Of a stretch of 10,642 nucleotides of DNA, positions 1 to 6,876 are shown piece after piece. Origin of the DNA: an uncultured Bacteroidota bacterium (GTDB taxonomy: Bacteria > Bacteroidota > Rhodothermia > Rhodothermales > UBA10348); NCBI GenBank assembly GCA_937893205.1, contig CALBJU010000162.1, positions 1-10,642 of the forward strand, written 5' to 3'. Position 1 is the stretch's first letter, and each line of letters starts with the position of its first letter. Made by a program: the position numbers and the translations under genes. The notes under the pieces were generated by a model. That model was not told the origin of the DNA, searched no databases, and worked only from the letters and a program-made list of their open reading frames with translations.

Positions 1-354
1 CGAATCGACGAACTCCTTTCGGTCAACAAGCGCTGGCACCTTCTCGCCGCTCTCCGAGCAAATCGACCCATGATTTCGCTCGACGACCTCAACGAGATGG
101 GACTCTCACCTCCCGGGACCATGCGGTCCCCCGATCAGGTTGACCTCTCTGAATCTGATCGCGTCTCAGTGCTGAATTCGGCCATCCAGGACCTGGATCC
201 AGAAGATCAGTTGCTGATTCTCCTCAGGTTCGAACACGGAATGCGGGCGCAGCAGATTGCAAAGATCATGCAGTTCGAAAACCACAAGTACGTTTACACG
301 AGGTTGCGAACGATAATCAACCGGTTGCGTCGCGACCTACTGGAACTCGCCTGA
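1..354 (+). CDS. RNA polymerase sigma-70-like factor, C-terminal part (5' end outside window)
   Basis: The reading frame is open from the first base of the window, so the gene starts upstream and only its last 117 codons are visible. The last ~60 residues look like sigma region 4. They contain 'LDPEDQLLILLRFEHGM', then a helix-turn-helix-like stretch ('QQIAKIMQFENHKYVYTRL') and a basic tail 'INRLRRDLLE'. In sigma factors this region binds the -35 promoter element. The part before it ('RPMISLDDLNEMGL', then a loop rich in S, D and P) would be the linker between regions 2 and 4, but the region 2 core is not in view. An internal ATG at base 70 is probably not the true start, because the coding frame continues upstream of it. 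A small DNA-binding regulator with a sigma-4-like fold remains possible. The family call is moderately sure; the regulon cannot be inferred. Confidence 0.68.
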   Translation, partial: RIDELLSVNKRWHLLAALRANRPMISLDDLNEMGLSPPGTMRSPDQVDLSESDRVSVLNSAIQDLDPEDQLLILLRFEHGMRAQQIAKIMQFENHKYVYTRLRTIINRLRRDLLELA

Positions 355-419
355 GGGACAAGAAGGTCCTTCGCGCGTACCAGCGCTTCGTAATTCCGGC
401 CTAGTAATTCAGATATTCT

Positions 420-1403
420 TTGCACGTGCTCCCCTCGACATCATCATTTCTGGCCGACGGGCGCCTGGAACGTACTCGTCTCTCACCCCTCGTCTCAGCA
501 TTCATTGGGCTGATTGCGGCATTTTTTCTGTTTCAAGGAATCAGTACGATCGTTCTGCTCGCACTGCTGCTAAACACAGGACTGAGTCTGCAGGATATTC
601 TCAACGACCTGGCTAGTGTTCTTAGCGCCAATCCCGGAACGGTCCTGATTTCCAACACCGTGGGGCAGGTGTTCGGTTTACTTCTACCTGCCCTCTGGTT
701 TGCCCGGCTCCATTCGTCTACCTGGAAGTCGTTCCTGCGTTTACGCATGGCCAATCCACGATTCCTCTTCTTATCTATTCTGGCCCTCATTGCGCTTATT
801 CCTATCGTTCAGTGGACGGGCTCCGTAAGCGATTCGCTGCCGTGGCCCGACTGGATTCGGGAACTCGAGCAGGCTCAGATGGACTTGATCGAAGGCGTAC
901 TGACGCATGACTTCAGTCTGGTATTTTCGATCTCCATGCTCGCTCTGACCCCGGCCATTTGCGAAGAAGTGTTGTTCCGAGGATTCGTGCAGCGACAGGC
1001 CGAACGAGCGCTCGGCGCGTGGCGGGGGATAGCGTTTTCTGGAATCATTTTCGGACTGTATCACCTGAGACTTACGCAGGCGATTCCACTCTCGATTCTA
1101 GGCGTGTTTATGGCTTACGTCACCTGGCGTTCAAGGAGCCTTCTTCCAGCCATGCTGATCCATCTCGCAAACAATTCGTTCGCCGCGGTGATGGGAAAGA
1201 TGGCCAGTTCTGAATCTTCCAATGTGGACCTGGAATCATTTACCTTTCCGCTTACGATAGTCATTCCTGCGGCCATGATACTTGCGGGTACGCTCTGGTT
1301 TATGCATAATGGCGAGGCCGAAAACCGGACCGACGATGGGGGCGATCCGACTGTCGCCAGTTTACCTTCGGATCAAAACGAACTCAGGGAGGCAACACCA
1401 TGA
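420..1403 (+). CDS. CPBP family intramembrane metalloprotease (CAAX protease / Abi type)
   Basis: This is a polytopic membrane protein of 327 residues with several hydrophobic segments (about 22-50, 80-95, 112-132, 165-180, 203-235 and 275-297). It carries the three CPBP/Abi motifs. These are EExxxR at E182-E183-R187 ('CEEVLFRG'), the FxxxH-type motif ending at H215 ('FGLYH'), and HxxxN at H248-N252 ('HLANN'). In the family the Glu and His residues form a membrane-embedded metal site. Known members include Rce1-like CAAX proteases and bacteriocin self-immunity proteins, but the substrate here is unknown. The start is a TTG at 420, with a GTG at 426 as alternative. No ATG occurs before the first membrane helix and no strong ribosome site is visible. 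The stop overlaps the next gene's start (ATGA). The C-terminal ~25 residues are polar and acidic. The family call is secure; the exact start is not. Confidence 0.88.
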   Translation: MHVLPSTSSFLADGRLERTRLSPLVSAFIGLIAAFFLFQGISTIVLLALLLNTGLSLQDILNDLASVLSANPGTVLISNTVGQVFGLLLPALWFARLHSSTWKSFLRLRMANPRFLFLSILALIALIPIVQWTGSVSDSLPWPDWIRELEQAQMDLIEGVLTHDFSLVFSISMLALTPAICEEVLFRGFVQRQAERALGAWRGIAFSGIIFGLYHLRLTQAIPLSILGVFMAYVTWRSRSLLPAMLIHLANNSFAAVMGKMASSESSNVDLESFTFPLTIVIPAAMILAGTLWFMHNGEAENRTDDGGDPTVASLPSDQNELREATP

Positions 1404-1711
1404 CCGCAAAAGAATTTGATGGCTGGATAACCGTGTTTCAAACGGGAACGGATTACGAAGCCGATCTGGTTCGGGACCGCCTCGATGATTCTGGAATTCC
1501 GGCCGTCATCATGCGCAAGAAGGACCGATCATTCAGTCTCACGCTGGGATCGATGTCTGCGATTTATGTTCTGGTTCCAAAGGAATCTGAAGGGGCGGCC
1601 CAGTCTCTTCTTTCCTCTGCTCAGATTTCGGATGCAGACCTCACCGAAATAGCCATTGCTGCGGATCCGGAGAGGGCCGCACCGCCCCCTGAAGAGCGAG
1701 AAGAAACATGA
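1400..1711 (+). CDS. DUF2007-like small protein (putative signal-transducing protein)
   Basis: This 103-residue soluble protein resembles the DUF2007 family. Near the N-terminus it has 'WITVFQTGTDYEADLVRDRL', followed by 'GIPAVIMRKKD' and 'IYVLVPKESEGAAQSLL'. This is the usual pattern: a short strand, a helix carrying 'EA.L....L...GI', and a final 'V.V...E...A..LL' element. The fold is ferredoxin-like, similar to PII/ACT-type domains, and family members have no firm biochemical role. The last ~20 residues are acidic and proline-rich and probably disordered. A good ribosome site (AGGGAGG, 1386-1392) lies within the end of the preceding gene, 7 bases before the ATG. The start overlaps the protease stop by 4 bases and the stop overlaps the cdsA start by 4 bases, so the three genes are likely translationally coupled. 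The link with cdsA suggests a membrane-related role, but that is only context. Confidence 0.8.
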   Translation: MTAKEFDGWITVFQTGTDYEADLVRDRLDDSGIPAVIMRKKDRSFSLTLGSMSAIYVLVPKESEGAAQSLLSSAQISDADLTEIAIAADPERAAPPPEEREET

Positions 1712-2529
1712 ATCAGGGGTTGGTCCGCATACTGACTGCGCTGGTTGGAATTCCGCTCATAGTCTACACGGTCTACGTCGGCGACTGGGTGTTTTTCGCG
1801 TTCATTGCGCTGATTTCCCTCGTCGCCCAAATGGAGTTTGTCTACATGCTCCGCAGAATGGGGTGGCAGGTAAGCCTCACTTGGTCCTGGCTGCTCTCCC
1901 TCAGCTGGCTCTGCAAGTATTTTGTGGAGTGGTGGCAGACGCCGCTTCTGATTGTGGTGATGCTGTTTGCCGCCTCGACCATCTACACTGGAGTTCGGCG
2001 ATCGATAGAACGGTTTGCAGGCACGCTGGCGAGCATGGTGTATCCGGTGATCATGATGTCTTTCATGATCGATATTCACTGGCAAGCCAGTCAGGCTAAC
2101 GGCCTGGATGCGGCTTTCTTAATTGTGCTGATGCTGCTCTGCCTCATATGGGCGACCGATACAGGCGCGTATTATGCGGGTCGAACTCTAGGTAAGCACA
2201 AGCTCGCGCCCTCCATTTCGCCCAACAAGACCTGGGAAGGGACGATAGGGGGAGTGGTTCTGGCAATTGCCACCGCGACCCTGTTCAAGACGCAGTGGAT
2301 CCCCGAATTATCTTGGGTCGACGTGGTTGTGTTTGCGTTCCTGGCGGGTGTCTGGGGTCAGATTGGAGATCTTCTGGAGAGTGCTTTCAAGAGGGCCGCC
2401 GGTGTGAAAGATTCCGCTGCCATCCTTCCGGGTCACGGAGGAATTCTGGATCGCTTTGATTCCATCATCTTTACAGCACCCGTGTACTACCTGTACCTTT
2501 CAGAGCTGACCTCGCTGCTAGCTCGCTGA
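1708..2529 (+). CDS. cdsA: Phosphatidate cytidylyltransferase (CDP-diacylglycerol synthase)
   Basis: CdsA makes CDP-diacylglycerol and pyrophosphate from CTP and phosphatidic acid, the branch point for all bacterial phospholipids, in the cytoplasmic membrane. The 273-residue protein is almost wholly hydrophobic with about seven or eight membrane segments. It carries the full CDS signature at residues 225-251: S225, K228-R229, K234-D235, then 'LPGHGGILDRFD', including the metal-binding Asp residues D248 and D251. A second conserved stretch, 'SPNKTWEG', lies around residues 170-178. The length is normal for bacteria. Translation starts at an ATG inside the stop of the DUF2007-like gene (ATGA), so it is probably expressed by coupling with the two genes before it. 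A 103-base gap follows. Identification is firm. Confidence 0.96.
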   Translation: MNQGLVRILTALVGIPLIVYTVYVGDWVFFAFIALISLVAQMEFVYMLRRMGWQVSLTWSWLLSLSWLCKYFVEWWQTPLLIVVMLFAASTIYTGVRRSIERFAGTLASMVYPVIMMSFMIDIHWQASQANGLDAAFLIVLMLLCLIWATDTGAYYAGRTLGKHKLAPSISPNKTWEGTIGGVVLAIATATLFKTQWIPELSWVDVVVFAFLAGVWGQIGDLLESAFKRAAGVKDSAAILPGHGGILDRFDSIIFTAPVYYLYLSELTSLLAR

Positions 2530-2632
2530 TTTTTACAGGAACGTGGCGGGGTAGAATTCGGTATAGTCCTCCGCACTCCGGACTTTTCAATACAGTTTTT
2601 CAGATTTATTAACACCGGCACAGAATCTCACA

Positions 2633-2836
2633 ATGGCCCTGTTTACGCCAGGTAAAAAAGTTCGAAACAAGAAATTCGATTATCTGCCCAGATTCTACGA
2701 TCCTAAAAAAGATGAGCGGCTGAAGCAACGGATGAGAATAAAGGTTTCGACCAAACACCGTCGAAGTCCACTGACGCTCATTATATTCCTTGGTCTGGTT
2801 GCCTTGGTGGCCTACATGTATTTAACGCTTGGATAA
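2633..2836 (+). CDS. Small basic single-pass membrane protein of unknown function
   Basis: This is a 67-residue protein with a strongly basic N-terminal half ('GKKVRNKKFDYLPRFYD' near residues 7-23, then more Lys/Arg to residue 44) and one hydrophobic helix at about 47-66 ending two residues before the stop. The charge pattern predicts the N-terminus in the cytoplasm. The 'RNKKFDY.PRFYD' start resembles small proteins found near mutL in Bacteroidota, sometimes labelled riboflavin synthase subunit beta without good reason; this resemblance is from memory. The ATG has no clear Shine-Dalgarno sequence. The stop overlaps the longest mutL frame by 8 bases if mutL starts at TTG 2829. The coding call is supported by the amino-acid pattern and the neighbour genes. 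I cannot assign a function. Confidence 0.75.
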   Translation: MALFTPGKKVRNKKFDYLPRFYDPKKDERLKQRMRIKVSTKHRRSPLTLIIFLGLVALVAYMYLTLG

Positions 2837-4727
2837 CAATATTGTGAGCGGAAGGGAAGTGCAGGCTGACGCCCCAAGCATTGAAAAAGAAGAGATCCAG
2901 GAGGCCGGTGGCATCATCCGAGTGATGCCCCTCTCTCTGGCCAACAAGATCGCTGCCGGCGAAGTCGTCCGGCGGCCAGCCTCAGCTGTCAAGGAGCTGG
3001 TGGAGAATTCGTTGGATGCCGGAGCAAGCGAAATCCAAGTGATTCTGCAGGAGGCGGGCAGCTCTCTCATTCAGGTGGTCGACAATGGCTGTGGAATGCG
3101 AGAGGAGGACGCCATTCTGTGCTTCCAGCGTCACGCCACGAGCAAGATCCGGTCGGTCGAGGATCTGGAAACCATTCACACACTTGGATTTCGCGGAGAG
3201 GCCCTGGCGTCCCTGGCATCTGTCTCTCAGATTGAGCTCAAGACCGGACTTAACGATTCTGACCCAGCTTTTCGGGTTAAAATCGATGGTGGGGAGCTGA
3301 TCGAGTCCGGACCGGTGGCGCCCACACGCGGTACTTCAGTGGCCGTTCGAAATCTATTCTTCAATGTGCCGGCGCGAAGAAATTTTCTCAAAAGGCCGCA
3401 GACGGAGCTCAAGCACGTCCTGGACGTGGTCCAGGTCCTGGCTCTGTCAAATCCAGCGGTGTCGTTTCAACTACTGCACGCTGGAAATGAACTGATCAAT
3501 GTGCGTGGGGAAGGAAGCGGTCAGTTTCACACAGATCTATCGAATCGTGTTAAGTCTCTGATTCCTGTCGCCCGTGAGGATGAACTAATTCCTCTCGATG
3601 AGTCAACCAGTTATCTGTCGGTCCGAGGTGTTCTGGGCCCACCTCAAGGTGCCCGCCGCACCCGCGGAAATCAGTTTCTGTTTGTAAACGGGCGCTACGT
3701 CAAACACCGTTATGTAGAACATGCGGTGCTTTCGGCCTATGAGTACCTGCTTCCGGCGGGGTCGTATCCCTTCTTTGCCCTGTTTCTGGATATCGATCCA
3801 CGACACGTGGATGTAAACGTCCATCCGACGAAGGCAGAGGTGAAATTCGACGATGAGAGGGGCGTTTACGGGATGCTTCGAGCGGTTGTTGGACGATCCC
3901 TGGGGATGAGCCTGCAAACGCCAGACATGACCCGGGCGAGCCCGGTCAAAGGTCTGTCACTGAATCTTGACCCGTTGGAGCGGGCAACTCCCGTGAGTCG
4001 GGCGGCTTCGGAGCGGGAGTCCGATGACCCCGCTCCGAAGCCGCGGAACTGGGTATCAGAGGCCAGCCAGGCCCTATATCGCGGAACCCAAATGGCGACT
4101 GCGGTCCCGGCTGCTTCGACAGATGACGCGGCTGCGAGTAAGTCGGGCGGCGTTGGAGAAGAGGGGCTCCTGTGGCAGTTACATGACACCTACATCCTCA
4201 CTCAAATCCTTTCCGGTCTCGTAATCATCGACCAGCAGATGGCGCACGAGCGCATTCTTTATGAACAGGCAGTTTCGTGTCTGGAAAGCGGATTTGGATT
4301 GTCTCAACAATTACTTTTTCCGCGGACGATCGAATTTTCTGCGTCGGATTATGCACTCTTGGAAGAGTTGATGCCTGACCTGAAGAAACTCGGGTTCGAC
4401 GTCGCCGCATTCGGTCGCAATAGCGTGATCGTTCGGGGTGTGCCGGCCGATATCTCCACGGGCGACGAACGAAGCGTACTCGACGAAATAGTTGATCAGT
4501 ACCGACTTTTTGAACGTGTCGAGCGTCTGTCGGGACGGGAAAATCTTGCAAGGAGTGTTGCTCGCAGGGGTGCAGTTCGTGCCGGGATGAAACTCAGCCC
4601 CGGCGAGATGCGCTCCCTGATCGACCAACTGTTTCACTGCGCATCGCCTTATGTGAGCCCGGATGGAAGGCCAACAATCATTACTCTGTCGGGCGAAGAG
4701 CTCAGAGAGCGTTTTGACGGCAAATAG
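2829..4727 (+). CDS. mutL: DNA mismatch repair protein MutL
   Basis: MutL couples mismatch recognition by MutS to strand removal. The N-terminal GHKL ATPase is complete: 'IAAGEVVRRPASAVKELVEN', 'SLDAGA', 'DNGCGM' and 'HTLGFRGEAL' are all present, followed by the transducer domain with 'FVNGRYVKHR' and 'DVNVHPTKAEVKF'. A variable, low-complexity linker (about residues 360-445) leads to the C-terminal dimerisation domain. The endonuclease metal-site motifs are changed. The DQHA(x)2E(x)4E element reads D468-Q-Q-M with E474 and E479 kept, the ACx-type motif has R579 in the Cys place, and CPHGRP reads SPDGRP (610-615). The start is uncertain: TTG 2829 gives the longest form, GTG 2844 or 2859 are possible, and a GTG/ATG pair at 2922-2927 begins just before the conserved core. 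The linker holds a perfect 16-bp inverted repeat. Confidence 0.96.
   Translation: MDNNIVSGREVQADAPSIEKEEIQEAGGIIRVMPLSLANKIAAGEVVRRPASAVKELVENSLDAGASEIQVILQEAGSSLIQVVDNGCGMREEDAILCFQRHATSKIRSVEDLETIHTLGFRGEALASLASVSQIELKTGLNDSDPAFRVKIDGGELIESGPVAPTRGTSVAVRNLFFNVPARRNFLKRPQTELKHVLDVVQVLALSNPAVSFQLLHAGNELINVRGEGSGQFHTDLSNRVKSLIPVAREDELIPLDESTSYLSVRGVLGPPQGARRTRGNQFLFVNGRYVKHRYVEHAVLSAYEYLLPAGSYPFFALFLDIDPRHVDVNVHPTKAEVKFDDERGVYGMLRAVVGRSLGMSLQTPDMTRASPVKGLSLNLDPLERATPVSRAASERESDDPAPKPRNWVSEASQALYRGTQMATAVPAASTDDAAASKSGGVGEEGLLWQLHDTYILTQILSGLVIIDQQMAHERILYEQAVSCLESGFGLSQQLLFPRTIEFSASDYALLEELMPDLKKLGFDVAAFGRNSVIVRGVPADISTGDERSVLDEIVDQYRLFERVERLSGRENLARSVARRGAVRAGMKLSPGEMRSLIDQLFHCASPYVSPDGRPTIITLSGEELRERFDGK
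4002..4044. repeat. Perfect 16-bp inverted repeat inside the mutL linker
   Basis: The left arm is GCGGCTTCGGAGCGGG (4002-4017) and its exact reverse complement is at 4029-4044. They are separated by 11 bases, and 13 of the 16 pairs are G-C. Pairing stops on both sides of each arm. On either strand's RNA it would form a very stable hairpin. No T-run follows it, so it does not look like an intrinsic terminator. It lies within codons for the poorly conserved linker between the MutL ATPase and dimerisation domains. Confidence 0.9.
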
Positions 4728-4764
4728 CCCCGTTCAGTCTGCGCGGGCAGGATCGGTTCAGAGC

Positions 4765-6135
4765 ATGAATTCCAGCCTGAAAGAACATTTTTCGAGTCTG
4801 CAACTGATTCCGACCGCTTCCAGGATACTCGTAGGGGTCAGTGGGGGTGTGGATTCCATTCTGCTCGCCGTTCTGCTTCAGGAGGCGGGATACCAGGTTC
4901 GGATTGCTCACGTCAATTATGGTCTACGCGGGTCAGCTTCAGACTCGGACGAAAACCTGGTACGGATGTTGGCCTCTCGGCTGAATCTTGGGTTCCACGT
5001 ACTGAACGTTTCTGAATCCACGCGGCCCGACACATCGCTGCAGGCCTGGGCGCGGGTCGTCCGGTATGAGTGGTTTGAATCGCTTTGCGCACTAAATGAC
5101 ATTCAGTTTGTAGCCGTAGCGCACCACGCAGATGATCAGTTGGAAACCATGCTGCTCAATCTTGCACGAGGGACGAGCGTTGCTGGTCTGGCCGCAATGC
5201 CTGATAGCAGACCGCTGTCCAGGTACTCAGAGGTCAGCCTGGTACGGCCGCTGCTTTCTTTCACCCGGGCCGAGATTGAAGCTGAGGCGGGGCGGCGGAC
5301 TCTAGCCTGGCGGGAAGATGAATCGAATTCATCTCCGATATTCGAGAGGAGTGCCCTTAGAACGGAGCTCCGCGAGATGTCATCTTCTGAGTATGCATCC
5401 TTTCGGGAGGCCGGAATGGCACTCTCGGACAAAATTGGGGCGTTTCGGAGGTTGCTTCGGTCCAGCATCGAAGAGAGGGGTACTGTTCTGAGCCTGGCTG
5501 AGCTAAACACCCTGCCGGGCTGGATTGCGACTTGGCTCGTGATGGAAATGATCGAGCATCTCGACCCTTTCGCCCCCCGAAGGTCGACCATTGCGAGGTC
5601 TGTCCTCGATCTGGTCGGTTCTCAGGTTGGAAAACGGGTGGAGCTGGAATCGGTCCGGGCCTGGAGAGAACGCGATCACATCGTGATGGAGCGCATCTTG
5701 TTACAGCCGGACCAAACACCCTCTGCCGTCCATCGACGCGGAAACACGATCAGGGAGAGTGGAAGGCTTGTCTGCAAAGAGATGATGGTTTCAACCGATG
5801 GATACTTGGCCACTGATCAGAAAATCGCATATCTGGACAGTGATATGCTTCAGGACCATCTCAGCCTGAGGTGCTGGACTGCGGGAGATCGGTTTTACCC
5901 GCTAGGCATGGATGGGAGTAAGAAACTCAAGTCGTTCCTGACGGACGAAGGGGTAGCGGCCTCAGAGAAAAAAAACGTGCTGGTTCTCCTCTCTGGAGGG
6001 CGTATTGCATGGGTCGTTGGGCACAGAATTGACGACCGATTTAAGGTTACCCCCTCTACAAAACGAGTCCTTCGGTGTGAGTGGATTGAAAAGAGAGAGG
6101 AAACAGTCAATTCTACGAGACGAGTACTTTCGTGA
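4765..6135 (+). CDS. tilS: tRNA(Ile)-lysidine synthase
   Basis: TilS attaches lysine to C34 of tRNA-Ile(CAU) using ATP, so that the tRNA reads AUA and is charged with isoleucine; it is normally essential. The N-terminal PP-loop 'SGGVDS' is at residues 26-31 (from the ATG at 4765), followed by 'HVNYGLRG' and 'AHHADDQLETMLLNLARGT', both diagnostic. The C-terminal TilS domain is recognisable from 'WTAGDRFYPLGM', 'KKLKSFLTDEGV' and 'IAWVVGHRIDDRFKV'. I chose the ATG at 4765 (456 residues, 37 bases after mutL). A longer frame from ATG 4663 would overlap the mutL end by 65 bases and add a non-conserved leader. A weak AGGA lies 12 bases before the chosen start. The gene is followed by hpt, the common tilS-hpt order. 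Identification is firm. Confidence 0.95.
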   Translation: MNSSLKEHFSSLQLIPTASRILVGVSGGVDSILLAVLLQEAGYQVRIAHVNYGLRGSASDSDENLVRMLASRLNLGFHVLNVSESTRPDTSLQAWARVVRYEWFESLCALNDIQFVAVAHHADDQLETMLLNLARGTSVAGLAAMPDSRPLSRYSEVSLVRPLLSFTRAEIEAEAGRRTLAWREDESNSSPIFERSALRTELREMSSSEYASFREAGMALSDKIGAFRRLLRSSIEERGTVLSLAELNTLPGWIATWLVMEMIEHLDPFAPRRSTIARSVLDLVGSQVGKRVELESVRAWRERDHIVMERILLQPDQTPSAVHRRGNTIRESGRLVCKEMMVSTDGYLATDQKIAYLDSDMLQDHLSLRCWTAGDRFYPLGMDGSKKLKSFLTDEGVAASEKKNVLVLLSGGRIAWVVGHRIDDRFKVTPSTKRVLRCEWIEKREETVNSTRRVLS

Positions 6136-6256
6136 CCTGAATCGGGAATGATAAGAGAGTGGAATCACGTACTTTAGCACCGGTCGATCCCACCAGAGCC
6201 CAGCGGCAGCTTTTATCTACTGGGTGTCGAATTTTGAAACGCTCAATTTGAAGGAA

Positions 6257-6871
6257 ATGGAAGCCACATTTCTCGTCCACGACGAACAGACGGTCATCAT
6301 TCGCGGTGAACGATTTCGCAAATACCTGACGGCCGAAACCCTTCGCTCCAGAATTGAGGAAATGGGGGCGGAACTGACCCAAGAATACGGAGACAAAAAA
6401 CCCATTCTAATCGGTGTATTGAACGGGGCCTTCGTGTTTTTAGCCGATTTGATGAGGGCGATGAAGATCGATTGCGAGATGGATTTCCTAAAGCTCTCAT
6501 CCTACGGCGAAGAAAAGATATCGTCGGGAGAGGTAAAGGAGCTCAAGAGTATTGACGCGGATATTGAAGGGCGCCATGTCATTGTGGTAGAAGATATCGT
6601 GGACACAGGCCTTTCGATGCAGTACCTGCTCGACAGGCTGTCGCAGGAAAACCCGGCGTCTCTCAAGACCGCGACCCTGCTACATAAATATGAGGCCACC
6701 AAAGTGGAGGTGCGTCTCGACTTCGTAGGATTCAGAATCCGGAATCTGTTCGTCGTTGGTTACGGTCTAGATTATGGCCAAATCGGACGCAATCTCGCCG
6801 ACATCTACGTTCTGGAAGAGCAGATGGGAATGGACACGGCTCCAGAGCCAGGCAACTCAAAGGAAGGATAA
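6257..6871 (+). CDS. hpt: Hypoxanthine phosphoribosyltransferase
   Basis: The enzyme salvages hypoxanthine (often also guanine) by joining it to PRPP to give IMP or GMP in the cytoplasm. The PRPP-binding loop is clear at residues 110-118 ('VVEDIVDTG'), preceded by 'PILIGVLNGAFVFLADLMRA' with the PP-loop-like 'LNGAF', and 'DFLKLSSYG'. The C-terminal 'FVVGYGLDYGQIGRNLADIY' contains the usual purine-binding region. I prefer the ATG at 6257 (204 residues, already longer than the usual ~180). A GTG at 6224 would add 11 residues. Neither has a convincing ribosome site. The ~120 bases between tilS and this start contain nothing I recognise. In many bacteria tilS-hpt is followed by ftsH; here kynA takes that place, only 5 bases after the hpt stop. 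Confidence 0.93.
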   Translation: MEATFLVHDEQTVIIRGERFRKYLTAETLRSRIEEMGAELTQEYGDKKPILIGVLNGAFVFLADLMRAMKIDCEMDFLKLSSYGEEKISSGEVKELKSIDADIEGRHVIVVEDIVDTGLSMQYLLDRLSQENPASLKTATLLHKYEATKVEVRLDFVGFRIRNLFVVGYGLDYGQIGRNLADIYVLEEQMGMDTAPEPGNSKEG

Positions 6872-6876
6872 TCGGG

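Noticed and set aside
354..371. Hairpin AGGGAC-AAGAAG-GTCCTT overlapping the sigma-like gene stop, as a terminator
   Set aside because: The stem is only 6 pairs with one G-U and is followed by CGCGCG, not a T-run. It is too weak to call.
663..693. 8-bp inverted repeat GGGCAGGT/ACCTGCCC in the protease gene
   Set aside because: It is in the chance range, with a 15-base loop and no sign of function.
2049..2070. 8-bp inverted repeat GATCATGA/TCATGATC in cdsA
   Set aside because: An 8-bp perfect repeat with a short loop is expected about twice in a window of this size, and it lies within ordinary membrane-helix codons.
1621..2085. Open 154-codon frame on the - strand
   Set aside because: It lies opposite the end of the DUF2007-like gene and cdsA, whose motifs are unmistakable. 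Its protein is His/Arg-rich without recognisable motifs, typical of an antisense shadow.
2570..2586. TCCG-CACTC-CGGA hairpin followed by CTTTT after cdsA, as a terminator
   Set aside because: A 4-bp stem with a short T-run is within chance expectation. Termination before the small membrane-protein gene is possible but not supported.
2530..2632. Promoter search in the gap between cdsA and the small membrane-protein gene
   Set aside because: A TATAGT at 2562-2567 has no matching -35 element at proper spacing, and no TAnnTTTG-type Bacteroidota element was seen.
4663..4764. Longer tilS start at ATG 4663
   Set aside because: It would overlap the conserved mutL C-terminus by 65 bases and add 34 residues that look unrelated to TilS; the ATG at 4765 begins near the conserved domain.
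5316..5334. 8-bp inverted repeat AGATGAAT/ATTCATCT in tilS
   Set aside because: Its length is in the chance range and nothing else about the site is unusual.
5136..5591. Open 151-codon frame on the - strand
   Set aside because: It is antisense to the middle of tilS, is Ser/Arg-rich in composition and has no domain features; a shadow frame.
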